Of a DNA stretch of 64,000 nucleotides, positions 1 through 8,900 are shown piece by piece. Within the stretch, counting starts at the first letter, position 1. Every line of letters begins with the position of its first letter. The notes under the pieces are model-generated. The model made no database searches, was not told where the DNA came from, and saw nothing but the letters and a program-made list of their open reading frames with translations. This DNA comes from an uncultured Apibacter sp. (GTDB lineage: Bacteria; Bacteroidota; Bacteroidia; Flavobacteriales; Weeksellaceae), in assembly GCA_945280365.1 (NCBI GenBank), contig CALYQD010000007.1:59475-123474 (forward strand), given 5' to 3'. The position numbers and the translations under genes were made by a program.

Positions 1-102
1 TTTACAAAGAGAAATAAACCGTATTATTCCGAAAAAAATGAACGAATAGAGAAGCTGCTGAATAAAAATATTACTAACTTTTTATTTTTAGTTGAAAAAT
101 GA
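1..102 (+). CDS. C-terminal end of an unidentified protein (partial)
   Basis: Frame 1 is open from the first base to a TGA at 100-102, giving a 33-residue lysine-rich tail ending in LFLVEK. It is too short to assign to a family. It may be the end of a gene that starts upstream of the window. The codon content is compatible with the neighbours, but an open stretch this short in AT-rich DNA could also be chance. Confidence 0.35.
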   Translation, partial: FTKRNKPYYSEKNERIEKLLNKNITNFLFLVEK

Positions 103-183
103 AAACTTATTTTGTTATCACTTATTCTTTAAATACTTTATAAAAAATATATAATTTAATATAATAAAAATCAAAAGAATAAA

Positions 184-588
184 TTAAAATAGCTGATTTT
201 TATTCCATATGTAAGAATAAATAAAAACCCAATGATCAGCTTCTTTTTTATACCATACAGTATAATTAGTATTTTGATCTTTCTCCCAAGTAACTTCTTT
301 AATCATTATAGGTTTTTCTCTTTCTTTTTCATTAAAAAAATTATATAATTCTATTCTAAACTCTGATCTCAAGCCTTTATTCAATAAAAAGTCTTCTTCT
401 TCAAGAGGTTTATATTTTTCTTTAATTTGATCGAGCGACCAGTTTTTAACTTCTTCCGGATTTATATATTTTATTTGCATAAAATTTATATCTTTAGGAT
501 AGTTGATTGTTTCAGAATCATTAGTTTGCTTAGATCTAGTACAACTTAAGCTTATCGCCAAGAATAAAAAGATGATTATAATTTTCAT
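184..588 (-). CDS. Hypothetical lipoprotein, 134 aa
   Basis: A small predicted lipoprotein of unknown function. The N-terminus has a hydrophobic signal peptide of about 15 residues ending in a lipobox, SLSC, with the lipidated cysteine near residue 16. The mature part is charged and hydrophilic, with a central Glu/Lys-rich stretch and an aromatic C-terminal segment rich in Trp and Tyr that could form a small beta fold. No catalytic motif is visible and no family is recognised. It stands alone, with AT-rich non-coding DNA upstream. The product is probably anchored in the outer or inner membrane facing the periplasm (inference from the signal peptide). Confidence 0.7.
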   Translation of the reverse strand: MKIIIIFLFLAISLSCTRSKQTNDSETINYPKDINFMQIKYINPEEVKNWSLDQIKEKYKPLEEEDFLLNKGLRSEFRIELYNFFNEKEREKPIMIKEVTWEKDQNTNYTVWYKKEADHWVFIYSYIWNKNQLF

Positions 589-2082
589 ATAATATAAAAT
601 CTACTATTAGTTAACATATTATTTAATTGCTTTAAGATATTAATCTAAATGACGATCCTTAAGTTTATTCCCAACATACCATAATGCTTAAAAATCATAT
701 AAAAAATTCCATTTAGTCTATAATCTGTTTTATATTTATCAAATACATAGCAAATATAATATGATCAAATTTATTATTTAACGAGTATTGTCTATAATTA
801 TTTCCATTTTGAGTATGCGCAACTATTTTAATATCTACAGTATTTAAATTTATTACTTCATTTATCCAATTAATAGAACTTTTTAGAAATCTAACAGGCC
901 TAATTTTGTTAACATTTACTCTCAAGTAGGAGATATTCTTTGTTCATTTAATACCAAAATTTATGGCAAAAATAATATTCTTATGCCTTAAAACAAAAGT
1001 AGAAGCACTTACTACCATTAACTTAAAATATCTTCTCAACTTTTTACAGATAATCATTAATCATTTCATAGAATTTTATGTTTAATTATCAAGAAGTTAA
1101 TCTGATAATCCAATTATATTTCCATCTTTCCTGAATAAGAATGATATTTTTTGTTTCATCATAAATAATACTTATTCTCTAAGTTTTTTAATATTCAACC
1201 ACAATTCTATAAATTATTAAAAATTTAATAGAAAAACATGAACTAATAAAAATAACTATTTACCTTATTTTGATAAGTATTATAACAAGAAAAATTTATT
1301 ATAATTAACATTTTGTATAAAGTTAGATTGGGTAAAAGATATGTAAATAATAGTAATTAATATTTAATAATTAATTTTTTTATCAATTATTGCATCTTTA
1401 AACAAAAGATAAACTAAATTTTACTTAAAAATTAAGGTTTATATGAAAACACAATTAGAATTTCAAAGATTTCAGTTTTCCAAATTTATTATTAGATGAA
1501 TGTATAATTATTGACATTACTCTCTAAGAAAAGACGGATATTTATCATTTTATTTATTAAATTGAACCCTATATATGATATAGGGGGATAGGGTTAACAT
1601 TGGCTCTTATTCTACAATTTTTTTAAAACTTATATAAAATTTTCCAATATTTATAAACCTAAGAAAGAGGTTAATTATAAAATTTATTTATATTCAAATC
1701 TTCTAATTAAAAAAAGAGAAAAATATAGCATTTTATACGTTCGGTTATTTATAGATTTTGCAAAAGTTTTACGGATAGCAAGGAGAAAATATTATAAATC
1801 TTTGTTAGGGATTTTTTACCAATTTTGAAGACTCATACATTAGAAAAAAACATTCATTTATGAGTTTTTTATTAAGTGAATTTTATTGAGGTCTATTATT
1901 ATGACTTAAATTGGTCAGTGATTTTTGTGATTTGAGAATAGTTAAAATAGATTATTAGTGTTCTTTGACTTTAAAAAAACGTTTCTCATTTTAGTATTTT
2001 AGATTGATAAAAATAAAAGGCATAATTATGACATTACACCTTTTACAATATTATCTATTTTAAATCAAAAAATAGTTAAATT
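589..2082. other. Gene-poor AT-rich stretch
   Basis: About 1.5 kb without a convincing gene. The longest open frame is a 70-codon minus-strand ORF at 713-925 that needs a TTG start, has no signal or family features, and may be a relic. All frames have many stops. The only notable structure is the pair of overlapping hairpins at 1565-1595. The rest is featureless A/T-rich DNA. Confidence 0.5.
1565..1595. repeat. Overlapping inverted repeats (two alternative hairpins)
   Basis: CCCTATAT at 1567-1574 pairs perfectly with ATATAGGG at 1578-1585 across a 3-nt loop. The overlapping left arm AACCCTAT at 1565-1572 also pairs perfectly with ATAGGGTT at 1588-1595. The G/C-containing arms stand out from the surrounding A/T-only DNA. 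There is no T-tract to make it a terminator. It could be a protein-binding site or part of a small RNA; function unknown. Confidence 0.4.
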
Positions 2083-3051
2083 TTATTTAATGATATAAAA
2101 ATGTATATCTCTCGTATCTCGTATAAAATTATCTAATTGGAGAACTGTTTGGACATCGGTATTTCCTCGATCAGTATCTTTAGGACAAAGTTCTTTATAT
2201 CGTGCAAATGGTCGATTACCGTTACTTTTATCTCCACCTAATTCTTCATATTTACTAGCAAAATCACTACCCTTTAAAGTAAAAAGTTGTTTCCAATTAT
2301 CTAATGTTTCTGCTAAGTATTTTTTACCTGCATCACATTCAATTTTTTCCAAATTAATTGTAGGAAACGCATATTGATTAATTTCAGCCAGTTTTATTGG
2401 CTTATTAGGAAAGCTTATTTCAAGTTTTCCCCCCTCATCGTTTAAGAACTCGGAATATTCATTTTTTAAAAAATTGATATATTCTTTTTCGCGGTAAACT
2501 TTAGTTCTACTATCTTGATAAGTCTGATTTTTATAGATATTTTCATGAATTTCTTTGGGCATTTTTTGGTCAATAGAATAGTCAAATTTATTATGTTCGT
2601 CTTCAATAAAAATATCATTAACAACTTTTACAGGAAGCTCAACTTCTTCTTCCTCACCATTAAAAATGATAGGAATTTTATGTAGAGTTTTTTCATAAAA
2701 TTTTTTATAATCTTCCTCACTAGTATTGTCAGTGGAATAGACAATAGTGTGTAACATATAGTTACTTTGGGTTGGATTAATAAATCCTTTGCCAGAAAAT
2801 TTAGCCGGTTTAACCACAAAGTCAAACGATTCATTATTATAAGCTAAATTATGCTTACCATATTCGAAAGTGTACTTAGTTTTAGAGTTAGCTGGGATTG
2901 CTAGTTCTTTACCATCAATGGTAATGACAATTTCATTTGCAGTAGGGTTATCAATCACTCGAACGACCGAAGTTGGACCACTAGAACAGCTACAAAGCGT
3001 AACACCACAAGCCAATAAAAGAAAATATTGTATTATTTTCATCATATTCAT
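2083..3051 (-). CDS. Hypothetical lipoprotein, 322 aa
   Basis: A predicted lipoprotein of unknown function. The N-terminal hydrophobic signal runs to a lipobox LCSC around residues 19-22. Starts at Met1, Met3 or Met4 are all possible and change only the first residues. The region after the signal, about residues 25-80, looks like a small beta-sandwich. A Glu/Lys-rich middle follows, then a C-terminal part with several Cys, Trp and Asp residues. No enzyme motif or known domain is recognised. The downstream neighbour on the same strand is more than 1.4 kb away, so it is probably monocistronic. The tRNA gene upstream has its own terminator between the two. Confidence 0.7.
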   Translation of the reverse strand: MNMMKIIQYFLLLACGVTLCSCSSGPTSVVRVIDNPTANEIVITIDGKELAIPANSKTKYTFEYGKHNLAYNNESFDFVVKPAKFSGKGFINPTQSNYMLHTIVYSTDNTSEEDYKKFYEKTLHKIPIIFNGEEEEVELPVKVVNDIFIEDEHNKFDYSIDQKMPKEIHENIYKNQTYQDSRTKVYREKEYINFLKNEYSEFLNDEGGKLEISFPNKPIKLAEINQYAFPTINLEKIECDAGKKYLAETLDNWKQLFTLKGSDFASKYEELGGDKSNGNRPFARYKELCPKDTDRGNTDVQTVLQLDNFIRDTRDIHFYIIK

Positions 3052-3170
3052 TTATTTTAAATATTAAGGGGAAATAAATTTTAAAAAATATTACTTTATG
3101 TAATTATACATTTTAAATTACTGTTTACATTGCCGGCATCATAATTTTGAGTTATGTAATTACATTTACT

Positions 3171-3214
3171 AAATAAAAAAAGTCTAAAACCTATATTGTA
3201 TGGGTTTTAGACTT
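3171..3214 (-). terminator. Rho-independent terminator of the CAT tRNA
   Basis: Inverted repeat AAGTCTAAAACC (3180-3191) with GGTTTTAGACTT (3203-3214), a 12-bp perfect stem. On the minus strand it is followed by TTTTTTATTT. It begins 2 bp after the 3' end of the tRNA gene. Confidence 0.85.
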
Positions 3215-3216
3215 AG

Positions 3217-3290
3217 TGGTCCCACTTGGGCTCGAACCAAGGACCCTCTGATTATGAGTCAGATGCTCTAACCAACTGAGCTATGGGACC
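3217..3290 (-). tRNA. tRNA with CAT anticodon (elongator Met or Ile2)
   Basis: A 74-nt cloverleaf on the minus strand. The acceptor stem is GGTCCCA/TGGGACC with discriminator A at 3217. The D-arm contains AGCTCAGTTGGTTAGAGC, the anticodon loop is CTCATAA (anticodon CAT), and the T-arm contains GGTTCGAGCC. No CCA is encoded. The first acceptor pair is G-C, so this is not the initiator tRNA. Anticodon CAT alone does not separate elongator Met from the lysidine-modified Ile2, which needs TilS. The sequence cannot settle this without covariance models. It has its own promoter just upstream and terminator just downstream. Confidence 0.92.
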
Positions 3291-3308
3291 ATTGCTGTTT
3301 TGCGTTTG

Positions 3309-3338
3309 CAAATATAGGTATATATTTTGTTTCTACAA
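3309..3338 (-). promoter_or_regulatory. Bacteroidetes-type promoter of the CAT tRNA
   Basis: Reading the minus strand: TTG at 3338-3336, a 19-nt spacer, then TATATTTG at 3316-3309. This is an exact fit to the Bacteroidetes housekeeping promoter TTG-N17-23-TAnnTTTG. The expected start of transcription falls about a dozen bases before the tRNA 5' end at 3290. Confidence 0.75.
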
Positions 3339-3345
3339 ATTTTAA

Positions 3346-3385
3346 GGGAAAAAAATAAAGGCTATTTATACAATAAATAGCCTTT
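3346..3385 (-). terminator. Terminator downstream of rpoD
   Basis: Stem AAAGGCTATTTAT (3357-3369) with ATAAATAGCCTTT (3373-3385), 13 bp perfect with a 3-nt loop. On the minus strand it is followed by a T-rich tail (TTTATTTTTTT). It lies 26 bp after the rpoD stop codon. Confidence 0.85.
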
Positions 3386-3411
3386 CTATTTCATTTTCAG
3401 TTAAATAAAAT

Positions 3412-4278
3412 TTACTTTCCTAAGTAAGATTTTAAAATTTTACTTCTACTAGTATGCTTTAATCTACGTATAGCTTTTTCTTTAATTTGTCTAACTCTTT
3501 CTCGGGTAAGGTCAAACGTTTCACCTATTTCTTCTAAAGTCATAGGATGCTGGCCACTTAAACCAAAATATAAACGAATTAAATCAGCTTCCCTCTGAGT
3601 TAAAGTGGAAAGAGATCTTTCAATTTCAATTTGAAGAGATTCCAGCATTAACTCTTTATCAGGACTTGGAGATTCTCCTGAACGTAAAACATCATATAAA
3701 TTAGAATCTTCTCCTTCAACTAAAGGTGCATCCATAGATAAATGACGCCCTGAATTTTTCATAGATTCCTTAATATCATCCTCACTCATATCCAACACCT
3801 CACTTAATTCAGCTGCAGAAGGAGCCCTTTCGTGTTCTTGCTCAAGGTGAGCGTATGCTTTATTAATTTTGTTAATAGAACCAATTTTGTTTAAGGGCAG
3901 ACGTACAATTCTTGATTGTTCTGCTAATGCCTGAAGAATGGATTGACGTATCCACCAAACGGCATAAGAAATGAATTTGAAACCTCGAGTTTCATCAAAA
4001 CGTTTTGCAGCTTTAATTAATCCCAGATTTCCTTCATTAATTAAGTCAGGTAAACTAAGCCCTTGATTTTGATATTGCTTAGCCACAGATACAACAAACC
4101 TTAGATTTGCTTTAGTTAATTTTTCTAAAGCAACTCTATCACCCGCTTTAATTCGCTGCGCCAAATCAACTTCTTCATCAGCAGTAATCAGATCCACTTT
4201 TCCAATTTCTTGTAAATACTTGTCAAGAGATGCAGTTTCTCTGTTTGTTACCTGCTTAGTAATCTTTAATTGTCTCAT
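3412..4278 (-). CDS. rpoD: RNA polymerase primary sigma factor, RpoD/SigA type
   Basis: The housekeeping sigma factor that directs RNA polymerase to promoters. At 288 residues it is the short form normal for Bacteroidetes, lacking the long N-terminal region 1.1 and spacer of the E. coli protein. Region 1.2 begins near residue 17 (LDKYLQEIG). Region 2 carries the core-binding and -10 recognition helices ([15 protein letters not shown], then [13 protein letters not shown], about residues 80-115). Region 3 lies in the middle. Region 4 near the C-terminus has the helix-turn-helix [22 protein letters not shown]. Such sigma factors use the TTG/TAnnTTTG promoters seen in this window. The gene is monocistronic with its own terminator. 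Confidence 0.97.
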   Translation of the reverse strand: MRQLKITKQVTNRETASLDKYLQEIGKVDLITADEEVDLAQRIKAGDRVALEKLTKANLRFVVSVAKQYQNQGLSLPDLINEGNLGLIKAAKRFDETRGFKFISYAVWWIRQSILQALAEQSRIVRLPLNKIGSINKINKAYAHLEQEHERAPSAAELSEVLDMSEDDIKESMKNSGRHLSMDAPLVEGEDSNLYDVLRSGESPSPDKELMLESLQIEIERSLSTLTQREADLIRLYFGLSGQHPMTLEEIGETFDLTRERVRQIKEKAIRRLKHTSRSKILKSYLGK

Positions 4279-4476
4279 TTAATAGTAACTATTTTTTATC
4301 TTTAAAAAAAGTAGACGAATAAAATTAATTCATCTACGTATTATTTAACCTTTATATTTGTATATACGAAAAATAATACGAAAAGGTTACAATGCTTTTA
4401 TTAATTTGTTATTATTTGGAATAATCTTGTTAAATTGCAAAGGATAATTAAACTAAAAATTAAAAATTTATCTTGA

Positions 4477-5421
4477 ATGATAACCTTAATTCAACTGCAA
4501 TATGTATTAACTGTTGCTGAGTATAAGAATTTTACGATCGCAGCAGAAAAAGCTTTCGTAAGTCAGCCCACTCTGAGTATGCAGATTCAAAAGCTTGAAA
4601 AAACATTAAGAGTTGAGCTTTTTGATAGGACAACAAATCCTATAAAAATTACTCCCATAGGAAAAAAAATTGTAGAACAGGCTAAAATTATTTTATCTGA
4701 AGCAAGTAAATTATCTCAAATTGTTGAGGAAGATAAAAAAAGTATGAATGGAACGGTTGTAATAGGGATTATTCCTACAATAACACCTACCTTAGTGCCT
4801 CTTTTTTATAAAACATTCAAGAATAAATATCCGGAATCCGATCTCGTAATTAAAGAGTTAAAAACTGAAGATATCATAAAAGGAATTAAAAAAGGAAATT
4901 TGGATTTCGGAATTGCAAGTTCGCCTATACATGATAATCAGATTATAGAAAAACCTATATATAAAGAACCTTTAGTTGCTTATGTTTCATCAGGAGATAT
5001 AACCTTGTCTAAAAAAACAGTGTTAAGTGTTGATGATTTAGATTTTAATTATCTTCTAATGTTGGAAGAAGGGCATTGTTTCAGAGATGTAGTTTTAGAC
5101 CTCTGTAAATATAGAGATACAATTAACTCAAATATAAAATTGGAGGGAGGAAGCTTTACCACACTTATAAATCTTGTGAATGAAGGTTTTGGATTTACTA
5201 TTCTACCTTTAATGGAGTCAGAAAATTTATCGGATGAAGAAAAGAAAAATATAAGATACTTTTTTTCTTCGCCATCTAGAGAAATCTCATTAATTTATTC
5301 AACCAATCAAATTAGAACGACTTTTGCAGATAAGTTTGTTGATTTAATAAAAAGTATTTTAAGAGGAAAATTATTTTTAGAGGATAAGATAGAGAACAAA
5401 CCGCAAATAAAGGTTATATAA
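4477..5421 (+). CDS. oxyR: LysR-family peroxide sensor OxyR
   Basis: A LysR-type transcription regulator of 314 residues. An N-terminal winged helix-turn-helix (residues about 1-60, with AAEKAFVSQPTLSMQIQKLE) is followed by a type 2 periplasmic-binding effector domain. It is assigned to OxyR rather than a generic LysR because Cys201 and Cys210 sit in EEGHCFRDVVLDLC. This matches the E. coli OxyR redox motif around Cys199 and Cys208, with the same nine-residue spacing. Oxidation by hydrogen peroxide forms a disulfide there and activates transcription (known for the family). A TATATTTG element at 4353-4360 lies upstream, but no good -33 TTG accompanies it. The neighbours are a ferredoxin reductase and a ferredoxin, plausible redox targets. 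Confidence 0.9.
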   Translation: MITLIQLQYVLTVAEYKNFTIAAEKAFVSQPTLSMQIQKLEKTLRVELFDRTTNPIKITPIGKKIVEQAKIILSEASKLSQIVEEDKKSMNGTVVIGIIPTITPTLVPLFYKTFKNKYPESDLVIKELKTEDIIKGIKKGNLDFGIASSPIHDNQIIEKPIYKEPLVAYVSSGDITLSKKTVLSVDDLDFNYLLMLEEGHCFRDVVLDLCKYRDTINSNIKLEGGSFTTLINLVNEGFGFTILPLMESENLSDEEKKNIRYFFSSPSREISLIYSTNQIRTTFADKFVDLIKSILRGKLFLEDKIENKPQIKVI

Positions 5422-5566
5422 AACCATTGACTAATTAAAATGTTCTTTAAAACTAGACTTAATATCGATATAAGTAAAATACTAAGGAAAATTAATAATT
5501 TGGCTCAGATTTAAAATTTTAAAAGCTAAAAACCATTATATAGTTAAAATTAATATTTATAAGCAT

Positions 5567-6619
5567 ATGATTGAAACAGATATTTTAATAATAGGAGCAG
5601 GTCCGACAGGGCTTTTTGCAGTATTTGAAGCTGGGTTATTGAAATTAAGATGTCATATTATAGATGCTCTTCCAAGCATTGGAGGACAATTAAAAGAAAT
5701 ATACCCCAAAAAGCCAATATTTGATATTCCCGGATATCCTTCAGTTCAAGCGGATGAATTAGTTAAAAATTTATTTGAACAAATCAAACAGTTTCAGCCA
5801 GGATTTACCTTGAATGAAACAGCAAAAACTATAGATAAGCAGGCCGATGGAACTTTTATTGTTACCACAGATAAAGGTACCCAACATCATGCTAAAGCGG
5901 TTGCTATTGCAGCTGGGTTAGGAAGCTTTGAGCCCAGAAAGCCTTTGATAGATAATATAACAGATTTTGAAGAAAAAGGAGTTGAATATTTTGTAAAAGA
6001 GCCGGAAAAATATAAAGATAAAAAAATATTGATCGCCGGAGGAGGAGATTCAGCTCTTGATTGGACAATATTTTTAGCGGATATAGCTAAAGAACTTACT
6101 TTAGTTCATCGAAGGAATGAATTTAGAGGTGCATTAGATTCAGTGGAAAAAGTACAATTATTAAAGAATCAAGGTAAAGTAAATTTAATTACTCCGGCAG
6201 AAGTTGTAGGAATTAAAGGAAACGGAAAAGTAGAATCATTGGTGATTGAAAAAGAAGGGCAAACTTTCGATAAAGAAGTAGATTATTTTATACCCTTATT
6301 TGGCTTGACCCCAAAATTAGGCCCAATAGCTGATTGGGGATTGGAAATAGAAAAAAATGCGATCAAGGTAAACAATGCATTAGATTATCAAACAAATATT
6401 GAAGGAATTTATGCAATTGGGGACATAAATATTTATCCGAATAAATTGAAATTAATTTTATGTGGTTTCCATGAAGCAACGTTGATGTGTCAAAGTATTT
6501 ATAATAAAATATATCCGGATCGTAAATACGTTTTAAAATATACTACCGTTGGTGGCGTGCAAGGATTTGACGGAACTGTAAGAGAAGCAGAAAAGCCAGT
6601 AGTAAAATCAATTCAATAA
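5567..6619 (+). CDS. Ferredoxin--NADP reductase, thioredoxin-reductase-like (YumC type)
   Basis: A flavoprotein of 350 residues expected to move electrons between NADPH and ferredoxin. The FAD-binding Rossmann motif GAGPTG is at residues 10-15, and the GGQLKEIYPKKPIFDIPGYP segment follows. A second nucleotide-binding motif, GGGDSALDW, lies mid-protein, and the FAD-closing motif YAIGD lies near residue 285. The CxxC redox pair of true thioredoxin reductases is absent, which places it in the YumC-like ferredoxin reductase class. The ferredoxin gene follows 18 bp downstream, almost certainly its partner. A perfect 10-bp palindrome ATATCGATAT (5462-5471) lies about 95 bp upstream and could be a regulator site. 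Confidence 0.9.
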   Translation: MIETDILIIGAGPTGLFAVFEAGLLKLRCHIIDALPSIGGQLKEIYPKKPIFDIPGYPSVQADELVKNLFEQIKQFQPGFTLNETAKTIDKQADGTFIVTTDKGTQHHAKAVAIAAGLGSFEPRKPLIDNITDFEEKGVEYFVKEPEKYKDKKILIAGGGDSALDWTIFLADIAKELTLVHRRNEFRGALDSVEKVQLLKNQGKVNLITPAEVVGIKGNGKVESLVIEKEGQTFDKEVDYFIPLFGLTPKLGPIADWGLEIEKNAIKVNNALDYQTNIEGIYAIGDINIYPNKLKLILCGFHEATLMCQSIYNKIYPDRKYVLKYTTVGGVQGFDGTVREAEKPVVKSIQ

Positions 6620-6637
6620 AAATTCATAGTTATTATT

Positions 6638-6970
6638 ATGTCAGATATTACAATAACTATCACCGATAGAGAAGGTAAAAAACACATAGTGTCGGCCCCT
6701 ACCGATATGTCTATGAGTTTAATGGAATTAATTCGAGCATATGAATTGGTGCCAGAAGGAACTATAGGTATTTGCGGTGGAATGGCCATGTGTGCCTCTT
6801 GCCAAATATATATAATAAGCAAGAATGTTCCTTTGCCCGAAAAAGGAGACGAAGAAGAGGCTATGCTTTCAGAAGCCTTTAATGTTAAAGATAATAGTCG
6901 TTTAGGGTGTCAAATTCCTATAACCAATGAACTTAATGGATTAGAATTTCAAATCGCTCCATTTCATTGA
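6638..6970 (+). CDS. [2Fe-2S] ferredoxin, adrenodoxin-like
   Basis: A 110-residue electron carrier. The four cluster ligands are Cys46, Cys52, Cys55 and Cys91 in the pattern C-x5-C-x2-C-x35-C typical of adrenodoxin/ISC-type ferredoxins. The glycine-rich loop ICGGMAMCASC is clearly visible. The acidic stretch GDEEEAML around residues 70-76 resembles the partner-docking region of this class. It lies 18 bp after the ferredoxin reductase, so the two form an electron-transfer pair. The final acceptor cannot be told from the sequence; an oxygenase or Fe-S cluster assembly are candidates. Confidence 0.92.
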   Translation: MSDITITITDREGKKHIVSAPTDMSMSLMELIRAYELVPEGTIGICGGMAMCASCQIYIISKNVPLPEKGDEEEAMLSEAFNVKDNSRLGCQIPITNELNGLEFQIAPFH

Positions 6971-6992
6971 TGCGAATATTTTATAGTTGTAA

Positions 6993-7769
6993 ATGATTGA
7001 AGAAATTATTGAGCTAAAACCTTTTTTAGATGAAAAGGTAGAGAAATATAATACTAAGCAATTTATAGAAACAGATCCCATACAGATTCCTCACCTATTT
7101 CAAAAAAAAGAGGATATTGAAATATCAGGTTTCCTAACCGCGATTATTGCATGGGGAAATAGAAAATCTATCATTAAGAATGCGCATAAAATAATGCAAT
7201 ACTTAGATTATTCTCCCTATGATTTCATAATTAATCATACCTCCCAGGATTTAAAAAAAATTGAAGGCAGTGTTCATAGAACTTTTAATTCTACGGATCT
7301 ACTTTTTTTTATTAAATCGCTGCAAAATATTTATAAATATCATGATGGACTAGAAAATGTATTTTCAGCCACAAAAGAAGAAGAAAATACATATTTTTTG
7401 ATAGAAAGATTTAGAGTAATATTTTTTGAAATTGAACACTTGGAAAGAACCAGAAAGCATATAAGCAGTCCTTCAAAAAACTCATCAGCAAAAAGAATAA
7501 ATATGTTTCTAAGATGGATGGTACGGAAAGATTCAAATCATGTTGATTTTGGTTTATGGAACAAGATTTTGCCATCCCAATTAGTTTGTCCTCTGGATGT
7601 TCATTCGGGTAACGTTGCACGATCCTTAAAATTATTGAATAGAAATCAGAATGATTGGAAATCTGTATCTTATCTTATGAAAAATTTAAAAATATTAGAT
7701 GCAAACGATCCTGTTAAATATGATTTTGCATTGTTTGGATTAGGCGTTTTTGAAGGTTTCAATCAATAA
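6993..7769 (+). CDS. DUF2400 (TIGR02757) family protein
   Basis: A 258-residue protein of the TIGR02757/DUF2400 family, found widely in Bacteroidetes. The family resembles helix-hairpin-helix DNA glycosylases in fold, but no activity is established. Recognisable parts are an N-terminal helix-rich segment with FLTAIIAWGNRKSI (about residues 47-60) and the C-terminal segment LVCPLDVHSGNVARSLKLL, which corresponds to the conserved Asp/His region of the family. It follows the ferredoxin gene by 22 bp and may be co-transcribed with it. It overlaps the opposing EamA gene by 7 bp at the 3' end. Confidence 0.85.
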   Translation: MIEEIIELKPFLDEKVEKYNTKQFIETDPIQIPHLFQKKEDIEISGFLTAIIAWGNRKSIIKNAHKIMQYLDYSPYDFIINHTSQDLKKIEGSVHRTFNSTDLLFFIKSLQNIYKYHDGLENVFSATKEEENTYFLIERFRVIFFEIEHLERTRKHISSPSKNSSAKRINMFLRWMVRKDSNHVDFGLWNKILPSQLVCPLDVHSGNVARSLKLLNRNQNDWKSVSYLMKNLKILDANDPVKYDFALFGLGVFEGFNQ

Positions 7770-8620
7770 GTTGACAGAGCGATAACAATAATGGCTACTA
7801 ATGCCAGAACCAGTCCTACATAATTCAACGAATTCATTTTTTCTTTAAAAACAATAATTCCAATTAAACTTCCCAATAGAATTACCCCTAAATTCATTGA
7901 AGCAAAAACTATCGATGGATTATTTTTGAAAACTTGATGTGCTTTTAAATAAAAATAAACATTTCCAAAGTTAAAAATTCCTAAAGTTAATCCCCATAAA
8001 ACATCTTTAAAAGTATATTTTATTTTCTGTGCAAAAGTAATGCAGCTACCTACCACAAATGAGCCTAAAAATATAAATAAGGTAGATGTGGTAAAATCAA
8101 ATTCCTTATTTACAGCAATTAATTTATATAAAATATTAATAATACCTAGACCAAAAAAGATGAGAACAAGTAGATATAATTTATTAGAAGGGAAAGTATT
8201 ATCTCCTTTTTTAGCGTAGAAAATAAATATTATAGAGATAAAACCAATGATTAATCCAATTATTTTATGAAGATTATAAGACTCTTTAAAAAATATAAAA
8301 GAAGCTGTAACTGTAATTAACAAGGACATTCTTTGAGCAATGTCAGTTCGTGCTATACCCGTATATTTAATGGAAGCAGCAATTAACATAAAAACAACAG
8401 GCATTAAAATGCTCATGGCTAAATATATAATCCAAGGCGCAGAAGAATAATTTAAAGAGGCAAGGTTCGGTTTAAAAAGTAAATAACAAAATAATGCAGA
8501 AAATAAATAATTGTAAGTAATAATGAGTGTAGCCCCTTTTGGATTTGAACTTTTATTATAAAATTTTAATAATACGGCTACAATAATATTGAAAAAAATA
8601 CTAATTATAATTTCTTTCAT
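7763..8620 (-). CDS. EamA/DMT-family membrane transporter
   Basis: A 285-residue integral membrane protein with about ten hydrophobic segments arranged as two repeats of five. This is the pattern of the drug/metabolite transporter superfamily (EamA). The second half contains GIFNFGNVYFYLKAH and ends in a hydrophobic helix. Members export amino acids, metabolites or drugs; the substrate here is unknown. It is convergent with the DUF2400 gene (7-bp overlap), and the 280 bp upstream hold nothing I recognise. Confidence 0.85.
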   Translation of the reverse strand: MKEIIISIFFNIIVAVLLKFYNKSSNPKGATLIITYNYLFSALFCYLLFKPNLASLNYSSAPWIIYLAMSILMPVVFMLIAASIKYTGIARTDIAQRMSLLITVTASFIFFKESYNLHKIIGLIIGFISIIFIFYAKKGDNTFPSNKLYLLVLIFFGLGIINILYKLIAVNKEFDFTTSTLFIFLGSFVVGSCITFAQKIKYTFKDVLWGLTLGIFNFGNVYFYLKAHQVFKNNPSIVFASMNLGVILLGSLIGIIVFKEKMNSLNYVGLVLALVAIIVIALSTY

Positions 8621-8900
8621 AATTTTTAAAATTTATCAAAAATACGATTCTAAATTAGATTTTTCTCTAAAATGGTTAATAATAAATTAATTTAATTAAT
8701 AATCTTATATTAAATAAAAAGTTAACTAATGTATTATGTGTGTTTACTTTATTTTTAACTGAAAGTCAATAGTATAGCTCGAAAATACTTCAAATTAATA
8801 TTAATTAGTTTTCATAAAAAAATAAAATTAAAATACGAAATCCTTTATGAATTTTAACAAAAAAATTTTAGATTTACATTCTTTTTACTAAAATATATAT

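Noticed and set aside
713..925. 70-codon minus-strand ORF
   Set aside because: It needs a TTG start, shows no signal, domain or family feature, and lies in stop-rich A/T DNA with no neighbours in the same direction. It could be a relic, but the sequence does not support a gene call.
3180..3290. Possible riboswitch or leader in the fold around the tRNA
   Set aside because: The structure is fully explained by the tRNA cloverleaf and its terminator.
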